The notes beneath the pieces are model-generated. The model made no database searches. It had not been told where the DNA came from and saw only the letters and a list, made by a program, of their open reading frames with translations. The position numbers and the translations under genes were made by a program. DNA of 64,000 bases from Fragilariopsis cylindrus CCMP1102. Lineage: Eukaryota; Bacillariophyta; Bacillariophyceae; Bacillariales; Bacillariaceae. Position 1 is the first letter of the stretch. The number at the start of each line of letters is the position of its first letter. Where the stretch lies: assembly GCA_900095095.1 (NCBI GenBank), contig FMBT01000340.1:62001-126000 (forward strand), in the 5' to 3' direction. This document shows, one piece after another, positions 1 to 12,369 of this stretch.

Positions 1-801
1 ATATACTCAATAGAAGTCCGTTTGCTTTGTATAAGCCACACATACACTGTAGTAGGCCTGTACTTACTTAATTAGTGGCCAGGACAGTCTGAAAATTTGC
101 GGTTGCAGTTGGGAATCAAACCCGGCAAGTGTAATAGAACAAGAAATGGTGCAGAACATGTGCCTGCGCAATAATTGTTTTGTTTATATACTCAAAATAT
201 TTACACACTTTGTAAAGATCCACTATCTTATGCTTCAATGGAGATGGTGACAACACACTGGAGAGAGTAAACAGCCCTGGGTTTGAACTGGTACTGTAAT
301 GTGTCAAATCTTAGTTTATTTTGTCTAACTTTGTCTTCTAAGCTTTTCCTAAAGTTTTTCATTTTTTTTTGCAGAAAACTAACGTAAAAATATCTGCAAA
401 GACCCAATTTTTTTTAATAGCTTGAAAGCTGTTAACATTCCACACCACCCTTTTGTAAAGTTAAGGATGACCAGAGATCATGATTCCTTGCAATTAAGTA
501 TTTATTGTTGACAGATATTATAGTGTAGATAATCTATATGTAACTTATTATTTAGTAGCTGCCGCTTCGCTCCTCAAAGTCTTAGAAAGACAGAGAGACA
601 TCGGTCAAACTGCCGGATTAATCTACATTAGTATTAGTATTTAATTACATTGGTTCATCTCCAAATCTGTCATCAATTGTTTGTGTCTCTACTTCCTTTA
701 TTACTGTCGTTGCTCTGCTTGTGGATTACTTCTTACCAAGTTTTGTGTACATTTTCAATATCATATGGTTCATTTTGTATGTTTGCTAGGCGCGTTCCGG
801 C
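1..801. other. Intergenic, no gene recognised
   Basis: AT-rich stretch with only short, low-quality ORFs on both strands. No splice-linked exon chain, RNA gene or transposon end was recognised. Two short T-loop-like strings (near 110-125 and 270-290) lack the rest of a tRNA. Confidence 0.5.
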
Positions 802-1458
802 TCAACGCGGCGGTTTGAGGGATACTCGCGACTCAAAATTTTGCTTCCGCGTGGAGGTATTTTTTTGTTTGAGTTTGCTTTCTTGAGAATTTAGTTTCGT
901 GTCCTTCTTCACAACAACGTCGAAGTAACAAAGTGAAGACGGACGGGTAAAATCGGAGTATACTACAGGTCGAGCTACAGGTGGAGATACCTCTACAACT
1001 GTTGCTGGTGATGTCGCAGTCGCTGGTGCCACCGCCGTTGAAGTTGGAGCTGTATCATTTAATTTAGTCAAGAGAGACGTCAGAGTCTCTACCAAATTCT
1101 CTGCCGAAACTTCAAGAGCACAGGCTAAGTCAACCTTCAATTCTTCTTGTTCTAAACATAGAAACTTACTTGGAGAACTTTCATGATCATTACCTGTACC
1201 AGTTTCAGTAGGAGGAACCACCTTCCTCCTTGGAGTGGAACTGGAAGTCAAAGAAGATGATACAGACACTGCACAGGCCGGTGATAGTAATGATGGTGGT
1301 GATAATAACAATTGTCGTGAAGCACCTGGAGGTGGCGCTGCAGTTGCCGTTGGAGACTTTCTGCGTCCTCTTTTTTTGTTACTTTCACTCTGTGAAACTG
1401 CAGTCGCCGTCACCCCACCTTGTCTGTGTCCTTTTTTTTTGGTAGTAATTCCACTCAT
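802..1458 (-). CDS. Hypothetical Ser/Thr/Pro-rich protein, possibly element-associated
   Basis: An open frame of about 218 codons from ATG at 1458. The first third is basic (KKK, KKRGRRK). A Ser/Pro/Ala-rich middle follows, then a short segment that could be helical (about residues 100-135, with ELKVDLACALEVSAENLVET), then Thr/Ala/Val-rich sequence and a basic tail. No known domain is recognised. It sits between a 17-bp inverted repeat and a satellite block, so it may belong to a mobile element rather than be a host gene. Its composition is less repetitive than the asparagine and glutamine tracts of nearby genes. It could also be a chance ORF. Confidence 0.35.
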   Translation of the reverse strand: MSGITTKKKGHRQGGVTATAVSQSESNKKRGRRKSPTATAAPPPGASRQLLLSPPSLLSPACAVSVSSSLTSSSTPRRKVVPPTETGTGNDHESSPSKFLCLEQEELKVDLACALEVSAENLVETLTSLLTKLNDTAPTSTAVAPATATSPATVVEVSPPVARPVVYSDFTRPSSLCYFDVVVKKDTKLNSQESKLKQKNTSTRKQNFESRVSLKPPR

Positions 1459-1570
1459 TGTGAACAATCGTATCCTATCAGAGCAGAAGAGGAGGAAGAT
1501 GAAGAAGAGTTAGAAGATGAAGCAGAATAAGGTCTTCTATTGACGTACGGATCGATCGCAAGAAAAGAAA

Positions 1571-2220
1571 TGACGCTCGATTTCGAAGTAGTTATCAAAA
1601 ATGTCGCAAAAGAACTAGTAATTTGCTAGTACAAACATAATTGATCGCTGTCAATCAAACGAGCAACACTTACTCGCGTCTCGTACTGTGTGTCGTACTG
1701 CGTACTGATCGATTGCCAGAATAGACGCTCGATTTCGCAGCAGTTATCAAAATCGACTTGGAATAACTAGTACTTTGTTAGTGAAAATATAATTGAATGC
1801 TGTCGATCAACGTAGCATCAATTACTCGCGTCTTGTACTGTCAAAATCGACTTGAAATAACTAGTACTTTGTTAGTGAAAATATAATTGAATGCTGTCGA
1901 TTAACGTAGCATCAATTACTCGCGTCTCGTGCCGTACTGTGTGTCGTACTGCGTACTGATCGATCAGGAAATGACGCTCGATTTCGAAGTAGTTATCAAA
2001 ATCGACTTGAAATAACTAGTACTTTGTTAGTGAAAATATAATTGAATGCTGTCGATTAACGTAGCATCATTTACTTCGACTTAATCATGTAAATACCGTT
2101 TGAACGCAAGAAAACAAGCTCGATTTCGAAGCAGTTGTCAAGAATGTCGCAAAACGACTAGTAGTTTGCTAGTACCAACATAATTGAATGCTGTCAATTA
2201 ACAGAGCAAAATTTACCGCG
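1571..2220. repeat. Satellite-like block, five diverged copies of about 105-150 bp
   Basis: Five copies start near 1571, 1724, 1842, 1973 and 2115. Each carries GCTCGATTTCGAAG-like sequence (missing in the third), then TCAAAATCGACTTG or its variant, ACTAGTACTTTGTTAGT, ATAATTGAATGCTGTC, and a GCATCAATTACTCGCGTCT-type end. The third copy is shortened at its start. The first and third copies carry an extra GTACTGTGTGTCGTACTGCG segment. The ACTAGT...TTAGT core is partly palindromic. No coding sense is evident. Confidence 0.8.
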
Positions 2221-2439
2221 TAAGGATTTTTTTTTTAATGATCAATCCCGTGCGCTGTTTTCGCTTTTTTGATGACGTACGCTATATGGGCGGAATTCTA
2301 CAGAGAGAAGTACTGGAGCTTTGCCGACACCACCTACACCTGTCGATGCGTCTTGATTCAATGCATGGATTATGATTGGTCAGTTATACGACCAATGAGC
2401 TTCTGTAGAAGCTAAAAATCCGCCCAATTGATAGTACTT

Positions 2440-3505
2440 TCACTGCATAGCGCGTGTTGTAGTAGAAGCGTCTGTCCGCAGATTGTCCTTTATTCCACAA
2501 AACAGCGCAGGGTTGAGCCGGAACGCGCCGCTACTTTGCCTGTAGTACTCTGTTAGATGATCGTTTCTTTCGTAGACGTTTGAACACATTTTAGTAAGTG
2601 GATTATTATACATTTTCTTCAGCTTACCATGTATTGTCGTGCTTATTTTTCTTGAAATTGTTGTGTTTGCTGGTTGATTCTTTGTAAAGTGTCGCCATAC
2701 CGGTTTCCTGTTTTCTTGTGCCAGCTCCTTCACTCTTTTCATGCTGTGATCTATGACTGGTCTCCATCTGTATCTTCTAATCTTGAGTCTAGCTTTTCAT
2801 TACCATCTCTCGCAGCGTGTACAGATGTGTTACTTTTGTTTGTTAGTGATGTGTGTTCTGCTACTATTCAGCCCCCTAATACAGGTTTGTTTCTATCAGT
2901 GCATCTGTCTGCCCAAATTTCTTGTATGATTGGTATGATAGAAAGCATGGAACGCTTCTGTTTTGTGCTTTCTCTTTGATACATTTTTGTCCATTGCAGC
3001 TTTTCACTTCTTATTCCTTTGTGCTCGTTCATACAATCTTGGATCCATCCTTTTTCTTCTGAAGATGAATGCTTTCTGTTGTATTTTCCATTGTTTTGAG
3101 AACTTTCCTCTGAATGAGTAGTTAGATTATCCCAACCTATTACCACCTGTTCATCCATTAGTAAGTTGTACCTTTCCATGTCTGATTGTCCTCTAATCTG
3201 TAGCATTGCAGCTGATACTGATTCTCTGTCAGTAGTCCTTCTCTCATTATATCACAAAGTTGTGGATCAACTGTGTTTTCTAGTAGATTGGTTTGACTGA
3301 GAACCTTCTTTCTTATTAGACTCCTTCGTTTAGTACATTGAAATAAGTGATTATCATCTTCTTTGACATACCAGCATGAGGTATATCTCTTATCATGGAA
3401 GTGATCCCTTTTATGAACCCTTTCTCCTGTAGGCAATTTCTTAATGAAAAATTTGTGCATCCACTGTATCCCTTTTGTTGACAGATATGTCTTGGTGTAG
3501 ATCAT
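2440..3505 (-). mobile_element. Retroelement remnant (tail region downstream of a reverse transcriptase)
   Basis: Three minus-strand open segments in close succession read like the C-terminal part of a retroelement polyprotein. One has a Cys/His pattern (CWYV, HLFQC) like the zinc-binding tail that follows the reverse transcriptase in many non-LTR-like elements. Another ends in a basic segment with FRLNPALFCG. The element is broken in several places, and no reverse transcriptase core, ends or target duplication were found. Family assignment is uncertain (LINE-like is my best guess). The lack of long intact frames suggests it is not recent. Confidence 0.4.
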
Positions 3506-4716
3506 CTAGATCCCAAGTAACACAATAGTTTGCAATCAATGACACAAACAACTTGCACAAAGGCATTATTCTATAGAGGCAAATACATAGATAGTTTCAT
3601 ACTAAATATTATGAGCACATTACTGTATCCATGTGTCTTCTGTCTTAATTTCACTGTAGGAGTGAAAACTGGAGCTTGTGCTTGGATCTTTATGTAGAGA
3701 TTGAGGAGGCAGTTTGTTGTCTTGAACTGGAACAAAATACATCATCCTTCTCTTCATTGAATCTACAACACTTTTTACCTATCAAGTTTGTCCTAGGTCC
3801 TAGTATTGACCAAAACTTAGCCATCTGTTGTTGGTACACCATAGACGTCCATTTACCCGCAATTATACGGGCGCATGCACTCCTATTGAGGGATAGGTAG
3901 ATCTAAGCTTGCATGGTGTCAGAAAGGTGTCAGAAAACACCAGAGCTTTCGAATAAAGTTCCGAAGACAAGATTCAAAGAAAGATGTATCAGACAAAATG
4001 TATTGGAATACAAGGGATATTGTACAGAAGATTGCCAGCATTATTGATGCTTACAATAGAAGGCTGTTGAATGGATCAACAACACCGGGCAAGGTGTTGC
4101 ACCAGGGGGGGGGGGGGGGGGAGGGAGGATTTTGATGCTGCTGTTCATATTGCCGTAGTAAGTACTTTGCTAATCTGTTTTCACATTGTGCAAAATTCCA
4201 TACATGTTGCGTTGTGAAACCCATATTTCAAAACCTATTTTGATCTCCCCTGATATACTACTGTAGTGTGGCAGCTGGGGGGTAACTAACTACTGTAGCA
4301 GTTTGACATATCAAAAATCAAAGAATTTTAACCAACTAAGATAGGATTCCCAGTTACCCTAAATAAATGCGAAGCTCTTTGTGCTCTTGTGACAAGTTCA
4401 ATGTTCCATGATAGCAGGTTACGTGTCTCATTATTCTCTTTGTTACCGCGATGGCCCGCCTGTTATATCATTAACTGATACAGTAGGACTAAACTGTGAC
4501 AACATATATCACGCGATCAAGAACAGCGCTAGATCAAGAATGTTGATGATAAAGTTGTGAAAGGGACTGCTGTATGATACACTGTAACTTACGACCACAG
4601 CGCATTCATTGAAGGCATCAGTCAAGTCAAGTCAAGTCGGTTGTTACTATTTTTTCTCCTAAGCTTGTTCCTTCATTCCTGTTTTACTTGGGATACTTCT
4701 TCTATCCTCATCAACA
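3506..4716. other. Intergenic with a 17-base G run; upstream region of the RBR ligase gene
   Basis: No gene recognised. An uninterrupted G17 tract lies at 4105-4121. The stretch 3925-4100 has mildly protein-like composition on the plus strand but no supported frame; it could be another transposon scrap. The last 200 bp contain AAGTCAAGTCAAGTC repeats (about 4623-4637) upstream of the ATG at 4717. Confidence 0.5.
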
Positions 4717-7700
4717 ATGGCAGCTTCTTCTTCATCATCCTCTTCCATTATTTCGACGAAGAATCAACGTCACAAGAAACCAAAAAATAAACACAAACAA
4801 CAATGCTGTAATAATAGAAATGATGGAAACAATAATGATTATTATTATCCCGACGTTCTTTCACTGACAACGACGACGACGACGACGACAACAGCAGCAG
4901 CAGCATCTTTGACATATAATTTTGTAGTTCGTTCCTTACGAAGACGATTATGGAAAGCATTCTGTGAGGATGATTGTATTTCAGCATTACGTGCGTATCA
5001 AGCTACACTATCTGATTTTAGATGTTGGTTAGAGGAAGAAGAGGAATTACGACGACAACATCAACGAGAAGCTGTTTCGTCTTCTACTACTACTGCCGAT
5101 AGTAATCCATTTAATAACGATCATTATATGAAAAAATTAAAGATTCGAAGTGGAGCATTTGGAATTCTGATGGCATTTCATCATTCTCAAAGCAGTGTAT
5201 TAAAGATGAACACAATTTGTGAAGAGGCACAACGATTTTGTGATGACCAAATGGATAGTAATTTCCATAAGGGTCGAATGTATGGCGCATGGGCGTCTAT
5301 GAAAACACTCACATCACATCATCTAGTATCGGATTCGGGCTTTAGCAGTGGATACTTATCAGGTAGAATATTGCGTGATCATCCTCACGATTTTTCTCTA
5401 ACGAAAGAAGGTGAATTATTCATCAAGGCTTTATTGACAAACAGACCGGAGGCGGCAGCAGCTGCTGGGCAAGTGATCGGGTTAGGATCGAGACCATCAG
5501 CAGTAGATGCGGTAGCAGCAGCAGCAGCGAAAGAAGAAAATGAAAAACACAGTACAAAAGGACAACGAACATCGTTGTCTTGTCTTTTTTCTTCTTCAAG
5601 CCGACGATTATCATCCAAACTACTTGACAGTAATAATAATAATAATAATGATAATGGCAATACTAATAATAGTAATGATAAAAAGAAGAAAAAGGATCGC
5701 AAGTCAAAGAAACTCTCAATGGTAGAAACTGATGACGACGATGATGATTATGAATTGGCGTTACAACGACAGCGTCGTCAACAAGAGGACGAGCTGGAAC
5801 AACAAACTGAAAGTGTCAATAATATCAAATCCATAGAAAAATTACTTGGTGGATCCAATGTACCAATATTACAATCCCAAATGAATCCATCGGAATTTTT
5901 TATTGCAGATGATTATTTAAGTCCATACGATTATTGTACCTACGAGGAACGACGAAAAAAACAACAGGTACTACCCACCGCAGAACAACAACATCAACAA
6001 TATTTATTATTAGAAGAAGAGGAACGTCAAAAAAGAAGAATACGACAACTTCGATTATCAAGTAAACCTCGAGTAGTAGCTTTTCGAAGACTATTTTCAT
6101 CATCCTCACGATCGTCAACAGCAACAGCAACAGCAACAGCACATCGACAGAATAACGTAGAAGATAATGATTCTGACTTCGGATTAGTTAATTCTTTGGT
6201 GACCGATGCATTGAATGAACATGATAATAATAACAACAATGATGGCGAGGTTGTTACCACAACCGCCGCCAATACTATTAGTCCGTCATCCTCTACCGAA
6301 TCTAACAACAATGAGAACAACAACAACAATTCTAATGCCAATGCTAATACTAATGATAATACTAATGATAATGTTTATATGACAACACCTCTTCATGAGG
6401 CTGCTCGATTAGGATTTGGTGACTTTGTTAGAGTTTTATTAGCAAATAATAATGCTGGAGGAGCAGATGTAAATGAAAAGAATGGTTATATTCGTACTGC
6501 AATCCATATGTGTGCAGGTGGAGTCACAATAGAAGAAGAACGACTTATTAATGCGCAACAAATTATAGCACAAACACAAATGACGACAATTGGAATTAGA
6601 TCTACAGTAATTCCAAAGGATCTTTTGGAATTGTTACGTCAAGATCCTGCAACAGCAACAACAACAACAACGAAAAAACGTAATAACAACCGCAGCAGCA
6701 AAGGGAGTATGACAAAACGAAGATCATTGATAGAACGGGTGTTATTTAATAGAAACCGAAAAAAGAACGATTCAACAACTGAAGATACGGACGGATCAAA
6801 CCATCGTACGGCCAGTAGTAGTAGCAGCAGGGACATTAAAATCAGAATAAAGCCTGACTCGAAACGATTGAATGAGCTCGTTACGAGTAGAATGGACGCA
6901 ATGATGGCTTTACTTTCATGGATACAAAAAGATTCCTGTCAAGGACCATCAATTAATGCTGTCGATAACAATGGCAGAACAGCATTACATTATGCTGCTG
7001 AATTGGGCCGAACAGATATTTGTATGGCAATATTATCCAATTTTGGTGTTATTTTAACAGTTGTTGACGAAAGTTCACGTACGCCTTGCGAGGTTGCTGC
7101 ATTACAGGGTCATTCCACATTGGCAGCACAATTGGAAGCTCGAGCTCTACTGTATGTTGACCCGTACGGTCTAGATGATATGATGGACAATATGATGGCA
7201 GTTTCACCATTGTCATCTTCGGGTAATAGTGGAGGTAATAATAATAGCAAAAAGCTTGTCCCTCCATTTCGTTGGTTTCAAACAATGTCAATGAATGAGG
7301 TTTCTCAAAGTCGTATGACGTGGTTGTTGGAAATCCGTCGCAAATTAATACATATCAGCAACGACAGCGACGACAACAACAATATTAGTATGGAAGATAA
7401 AAAACCGAGTAGTGTTCCGAACCTCAAAAATGGACCATCATACACTACGTGGTCAGATAACCTTAACCTTCAACCGTATATCGGTGCTTCCTTTAAATCT
7501 AATACAAATGCTACCGATCATGAGCATCGTCATTCAGAGACAGAGTTATGTCGTCACGACATCATCCCACCAGCTGCAGCTGATTTGGAACGTTATTTGG
7601 CTTATCACAACTGGGAACGTTCGGCTGCCATAGATGCGTTTCGGAAGGATCCAAAGGGAGCCCTAGCTACTGCCGGGGTCAAATTTATCAAACGTGGTAA

Positions 7701-9710
7701 TGGTGATAACAACATTGTCAAGGCGAATGATGCCGACGAGGAGGAGTCCCGTCTTTGTACAATTTGCTATGACGATGACGTCGATAAAGAAAATTGGATG
7801 CAATTCCATAGCAGTTGTAATCATGGTTTCTGTAAGGATTGCCTATTAGACTATGTGAAACAATGTGCAGTAAATAGGACGCCTATGCACTCAATCACTT
7901 GCCCGAGCCACGACTGCGATCAGGGATTATCTTTTTTAGATGTTCAATCTTTGCTGTTAGAAAAAGATCATACCGATACGTTTGAACGTATCAAAGAGGC
8001 AAGCACAGAGAGTTTTATCACATCATCTTCTAACTACAAGTATTGTCCTCATCCAGGTTGCGAAGGCGTCGTGCATCGTCTAGATCAGCCCGAATGGACG
8101 AATGCTGGGTTCGATAAAACTTTTCTCGATTATACAGGTGCAGTTTGTACTATTATTACTGATAGAGCTAAGATTGGAGACGATTGTACTTTGACATATG
8201 AAGGAGTGGAGGATCTTGATTATAACAATTGTCGTAGTACTCGACAGCCTCCGAAGGCACACAGATTTTGCTTTTCGTGTTTAGAACCCGTACATTGGCC
8301 CCTCAAATGTGAACGTATGAAAGAATGGAAAGAAAGAATCACAGAAGAGATCGGTGAAATAGACACCCCTAACGGCGACTTCAATGAGCTCGCTCAAAAT
8401 ATGTGGCTCAAGGCTAATACTCGTCCTTGTCCTCATTGTAAAGCCCCGATTGAGAAGAATGATGGATGCAATCATGTTGTATGCAAAAGTTGCTCCTTTG
8501 AATTTTGTTGGGTTTGCATGAAAGCTTGGTATTTACATACGATCGAAACAACTGATGGTAAGTACAATAAGTATAAACAAACATTTCCTTTTGCTGTAAT
8601 TGTTCTTCATTGTTTTTAGTTCTGAATATCTCTTCTGACAAGAATACTTGTCCTCTATATTTTCATCATAGGCTACTTCCGATGCAGCATTTGGGAAAAG
8701 GACGACTCAGGAAAGGAGCGTGACAACCATATAGACTCTTTGAATGGCACCGAAGGATACGGAACTTCAATATACACTGCACGTCAGGCGTGGAGAAAGA
8801 AACAGGAGATGAAACGATTCCTTCATCATTACTCAAAATATTCTGCCCATGAAGAGAGTTCGATTTAGAGAGAAAAATGGGAGACTCTGTGTGCACCCGC
8901 TTAGCTCCAGTAGTAGAAGCTGCCATTGCCTTCGATGGGTCGCCGTTGTTCAATTTTGGAGGAAACGGTCTATCTTTTGTTCACAATGCATTCTTAGAGC
9001 TTTTAGAGTGTAGATCAATATTGAGACATAGTTATGCCTTTTCGTACTTTCGATATCCGCCATCATCTTCAAACGAATTACCACCAGCCGTAGGTTACCT
9101 TCATAATAGTAAACGGAAGGAGAAAGCACGATTCGAACGTACACAGTCAGAACTCGAAATGCTCACCGAACAAATGAGTGACATCGTTGGTAGATCTCAC
9201 ATCAGAGCCACCCAGGTGCAAGTCGCGTATTTAACGGCTGGAGCAGCCGCGAAGAGAGTTGACTTTACGAATTTCATGTTCCAGATTTACAGAGAAGAGA
9301 AAAAAGAAATTGACAAACAAAAGAAACGCCAGGCTAGAGAAGAGGAAGGGAAAAAGAATCACGTATCATCTAGCTTGGAGCTATCTAATGATAGTCCGGG
9401 ACAAGAAGAAGGAAGCCAGACAGAAACGTTCATCGCAGCGATGGATAATGTAAGAGCTCTGCGACGTGAGCACGATAACATCTTGAATGCTTTCAGAAGA
9501 ATCTCCAGCGAACGGATGCTACGCACTAATCAAGGCATGCCCGGGGCGGAAGAATTAACAGGTATTCTAGACGGTGGTGGTGATGATGATAATGATGACG
9601 ATGATGAGTACTATGATGCGAATGAGCCTGCCCAGATGTGGGCGTGTTCTCGATGTACTTTCATGAATACGGAAGGTAACCGTTGTTCCATGTGTGCTAG
9701 TTTGCGGTAA
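4717..9710 (+). CDS. Ankyrin-repeat RBR E3 ubiquitin ligase, ANKIB1/Ariadne-like
   Basis: Probable RING-between-RING ubiquitin ligase. Exon 1 is 4717-8557, a 114-bp GT-AG intron is 8558-8671, and exon 2 starts at 8672. Order: asparagine- and serine-rich N-terminus; ankyrin repeats near residues 556-600 and 752-812; a UBA-like helix pair near 950-985 (LERYLAYHNWERSAAIDAF); RING1 from C1014 (CTIC..CNHGFCKDC); an IBR region containing an insert (CPHPGCEG, later FCFSC); RING2 with the catalytic cysteine at about C1251 (DGCNHVVC); an Ariadne helical domain; and a C-terminal RanBP2-type zinc finger (WACSRCTFMN...CSMC). The frame breaks once, near 8859. One extra T in a TT run restores the conserved Ariadne sequence (HEES then FDLERKM) and gives exactly 1626 codons, so I treat it as one gene. 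In this family RING2 takes ubiquitin as a thioester before transfer. Domain assignment is confident; substrates are unknown. Confidence 0.9.
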
Positions 9711-9863
9711 CATAATGTTTGCTAACGTATCAAACCCCTAGCTAGTAGCACGAACCGTATATTACCTATAGAATTTAGCTTATAGTTCATATCACTTTAT
9801 TTAGCTAGTAATCTAGTGCTGTTACTGTATCAACAATTAGTGCACCCAAAATTACATGTATTA

Positions 9864-12369
9864 TTATTTCGATTTCCACACCGTAGGAAACTCATCTTTT
9901 TCGATCTCGTTGTCATAGAACTTGCCATTGATATTAAGTGACCGCGTCGTGGATGATGAAGCGTTAAGGTTACTATTACCATCATAATCATCGTCATCCG
10001 AAGAATTTTCTTTTAAGGCGAGGAGGATTTTTCTTGTGTCTTGATTTTCAATTGTACGGATAAGCTTTCTAGTTTCATTGTCTAAATCGGAATCATCATC
10101 TCCATCACGGTCCATATCAAGTTCATCCATTACCTTATGTACGTCATAGTCAACACCCCTGTAGGAGTAATACCACATTGGTGTCCAGTATTGTTCCATA
10201 AACTGTTCTGTTGTATTGATATCGTCAATAACGACACCCCATTCAGCTAGATTACAAACATATAAATTTTGTGATCCAATATAGGTTGCCAAATCATCTA
10301 CAATAAAATGTTTGGAATGTAATCCCATAGGCATATCATTCTCCTCCCATTTATTGCCGCATTTATGCCTTAAATAACATATCCGTAAATTGCTTTCAAC
10401 TTTTTGACGTAATTTTTCATCGTCAGCCTCCGGGAATTGTTCACGGATTGTTTTAATAATTTCACTACCAACATCATTACAAGTCCATCCATTCGAATAA
10501 TTCGATTGCAGCCTACGTAGCCCACCAGGAGTTGATCCAAGATTTGATAAAATAATCTCTACATCAACATCGCGTTCCCAAATAACCTTACCAAGAATCC
10601 GTAATGTTTCGTGGGGCCATTGTAGTCCCGGCAGTGCTTTAGTTGTACCTGGAATTTGTATCGGTCCTAAATCTTGTAGTACCATTCGAATAATGTATTT
10701 CGCTGATCCTAACATAGCAATGAATGCATCATCCGCCGGTTGGTTTTTGTTGCTATTGCTGTTGTTGCTGTTTCTACTGTCTTTCGGTGACACCATCTCA
10801 ACCATTTTCCCATATCGTCCCACACTGATCATAGGAACAGTATTAGTTTTGGTGGGAGGAGGATCAATAGTTCTAGTTGACGAGACATACTGCTGCCATC
10901 CATCGTCATCGTCACCGTTATCGTCATCGTTGTCGCTAATACTTGCATTGTTATGTTTAGGAATAAATTTTGTGGTAAATTCTTCGCGATACATCGGTGG
11001 ATGTTCTGAAGCAATCCCAGTTGGGTATTCTGTAACAGCTACACGATTTCGAGTTATGTATCGCATGTTATCAGGTAGCTTATCAATGACATTACCGATG
11101 AATGTTTCTTGTTTTTCTTCAATAAACGACCACATCGCATTAGTAAAATTATGTGCATCATTGGCGATATCTCCCTCTAACCTATCAATTAATTGCAACA
11201 AATGAAACAGGGACGTTATGAGTTAGTTAATATAATTATCAGGGACAGAGATAGAGAAAATATAGTACGAGGAAAAACTCATTTTCACCGTAGTGTACTG
11301 TATAAACTTACTCGACAGATAGATCATGTATAGGATTGATCTTGAGATAATGTTGATCCTATATAAAGTGATAGGAAATCAAACAGGGGGATACGCAGTC
11401 AGGAAAATGAGTGTTAAACAAAAGAAGTAATAATGAGAATCTATACGGTATTCAGTATGGGGTACAAACGTTGTTGTATCATTGTATAACCTTATTATTA
11501 CGTACCCATAAATTATGACCACCAGTATGAAGATATTTCCCATCAACTGCAATAATTTTTGCATGATTCCAAGACGTATCTCTCCTCCAGGCACCGACCC
11601 ATAAACGTAATGTATCAGGATCGTCTTTGGAAAGATGTGAGGTAAGTTCTTTCACTACCTCATTGCAATTCATTGGTACACCAATTATATTAGCAAACAT
11701 CATCCGTACAACAATTGGTGGTCGTCGTTTTCCTTTTAATAAGTAATATTGTTTTGCTAATCGTTTGGATGTTTCACTTATAACAGTCAATGCCTCCTTC
11801 ATTTTTTCTAAAAATAGTCCATCTGGTGCTGTTAAACTGCATATATCACACCAAACTTCCGTACGTTTCATTATTGATGATATAATTTCTGGAAACCAAT
11901 CATCATGTCCATCACGAAGTTGACTATCAGACGAAGTAGTATTTGAATTGGAAGAAAATACATCTTTTGGTGTTTGATGCAGTTTACCAACAACTTTACC
12001 ATTCGTTACATTCCATTGTTGATTTTTAGATGTATCGTGTTTCATTTTCAATATATTATACGTTGCTTCACCAACATATGATAGGTCCTCAATAATATGA
12101 CTATTACTACTGTGTTTCGTTAAATCATCAATAGTAGAACTATTGAGACTACCCATAAAATTACAAACATTATCAACATTACACCAACGATTATTGTCAT
12201 CAATGCCAATACCATCGTTGTTGCTGTTGGGTGTTGTCATCGTATCCGCTACGTCCATCGCTTCTTTTTTCGCCTTCGGTTGCGTGATAATTGTTGATGT
12301 CGTTGCAATACCATCATCGTTGTTGTCCATCGATTTTGCGTTGTTGTTCGAGGCAGCAGCAGCGACCAT
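9864..12369 (-). CDS. Phospholipase D-like protein with two HKD motifs
   Basis: Two HxKxxxxD motifs of the phospholipase D superfamily: H269-K271-D276 (HAKIIAVD, then GGHNLW) and about H592-K594-D599 (HSKHFIVDD, then GSQNLY). The family cleaves or transfers phosphodiester bonds, with one histidine from each motif in the active site. Three exons: 11506-12369, a 47-nt micro-exon at 11312-11358, and 9864-11181. All junctions are GT-AG and the total is exactly 742 codons. The micro-exon supplies DQHYLKINPIHDLSV, which fits the family continuation WDxHYL...PVHDLS after HKD1. The N-terminus is low complexity, with no clear signal peptide or PX/PH/C2 domain. An acidic, asparagine-rich insert follows HKD1, and another acidic stretch lies near the C-terminus. 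Whether it is a true phospholipase is not decided by sequence. Confidence 0.85.

Larger units (their letters stand above)
790..2528. repeat. 17-bp inverted repeat flanking ORF and satellite
   Basis: GCGCGTTCCGGCTCAAC at 790-806 recurs as its exact reverse complement at 2512-2528. Weaker similarity continues inward (GCG..GTTT against CTGCGCTGTTTT). Both copies read AFRLN outward-in, and the right copy lies inside the retroelement remnant. The two may be fragments of the same element in opposite orientation. Confidence 0.5.

Noticed and set aside
104-125. Possible tRNA T-loop on the minus strand (GGGTTTGATTCCC)
   Set aside because: No matching A-box, anticodon stem or acceptor stem at the right distance.
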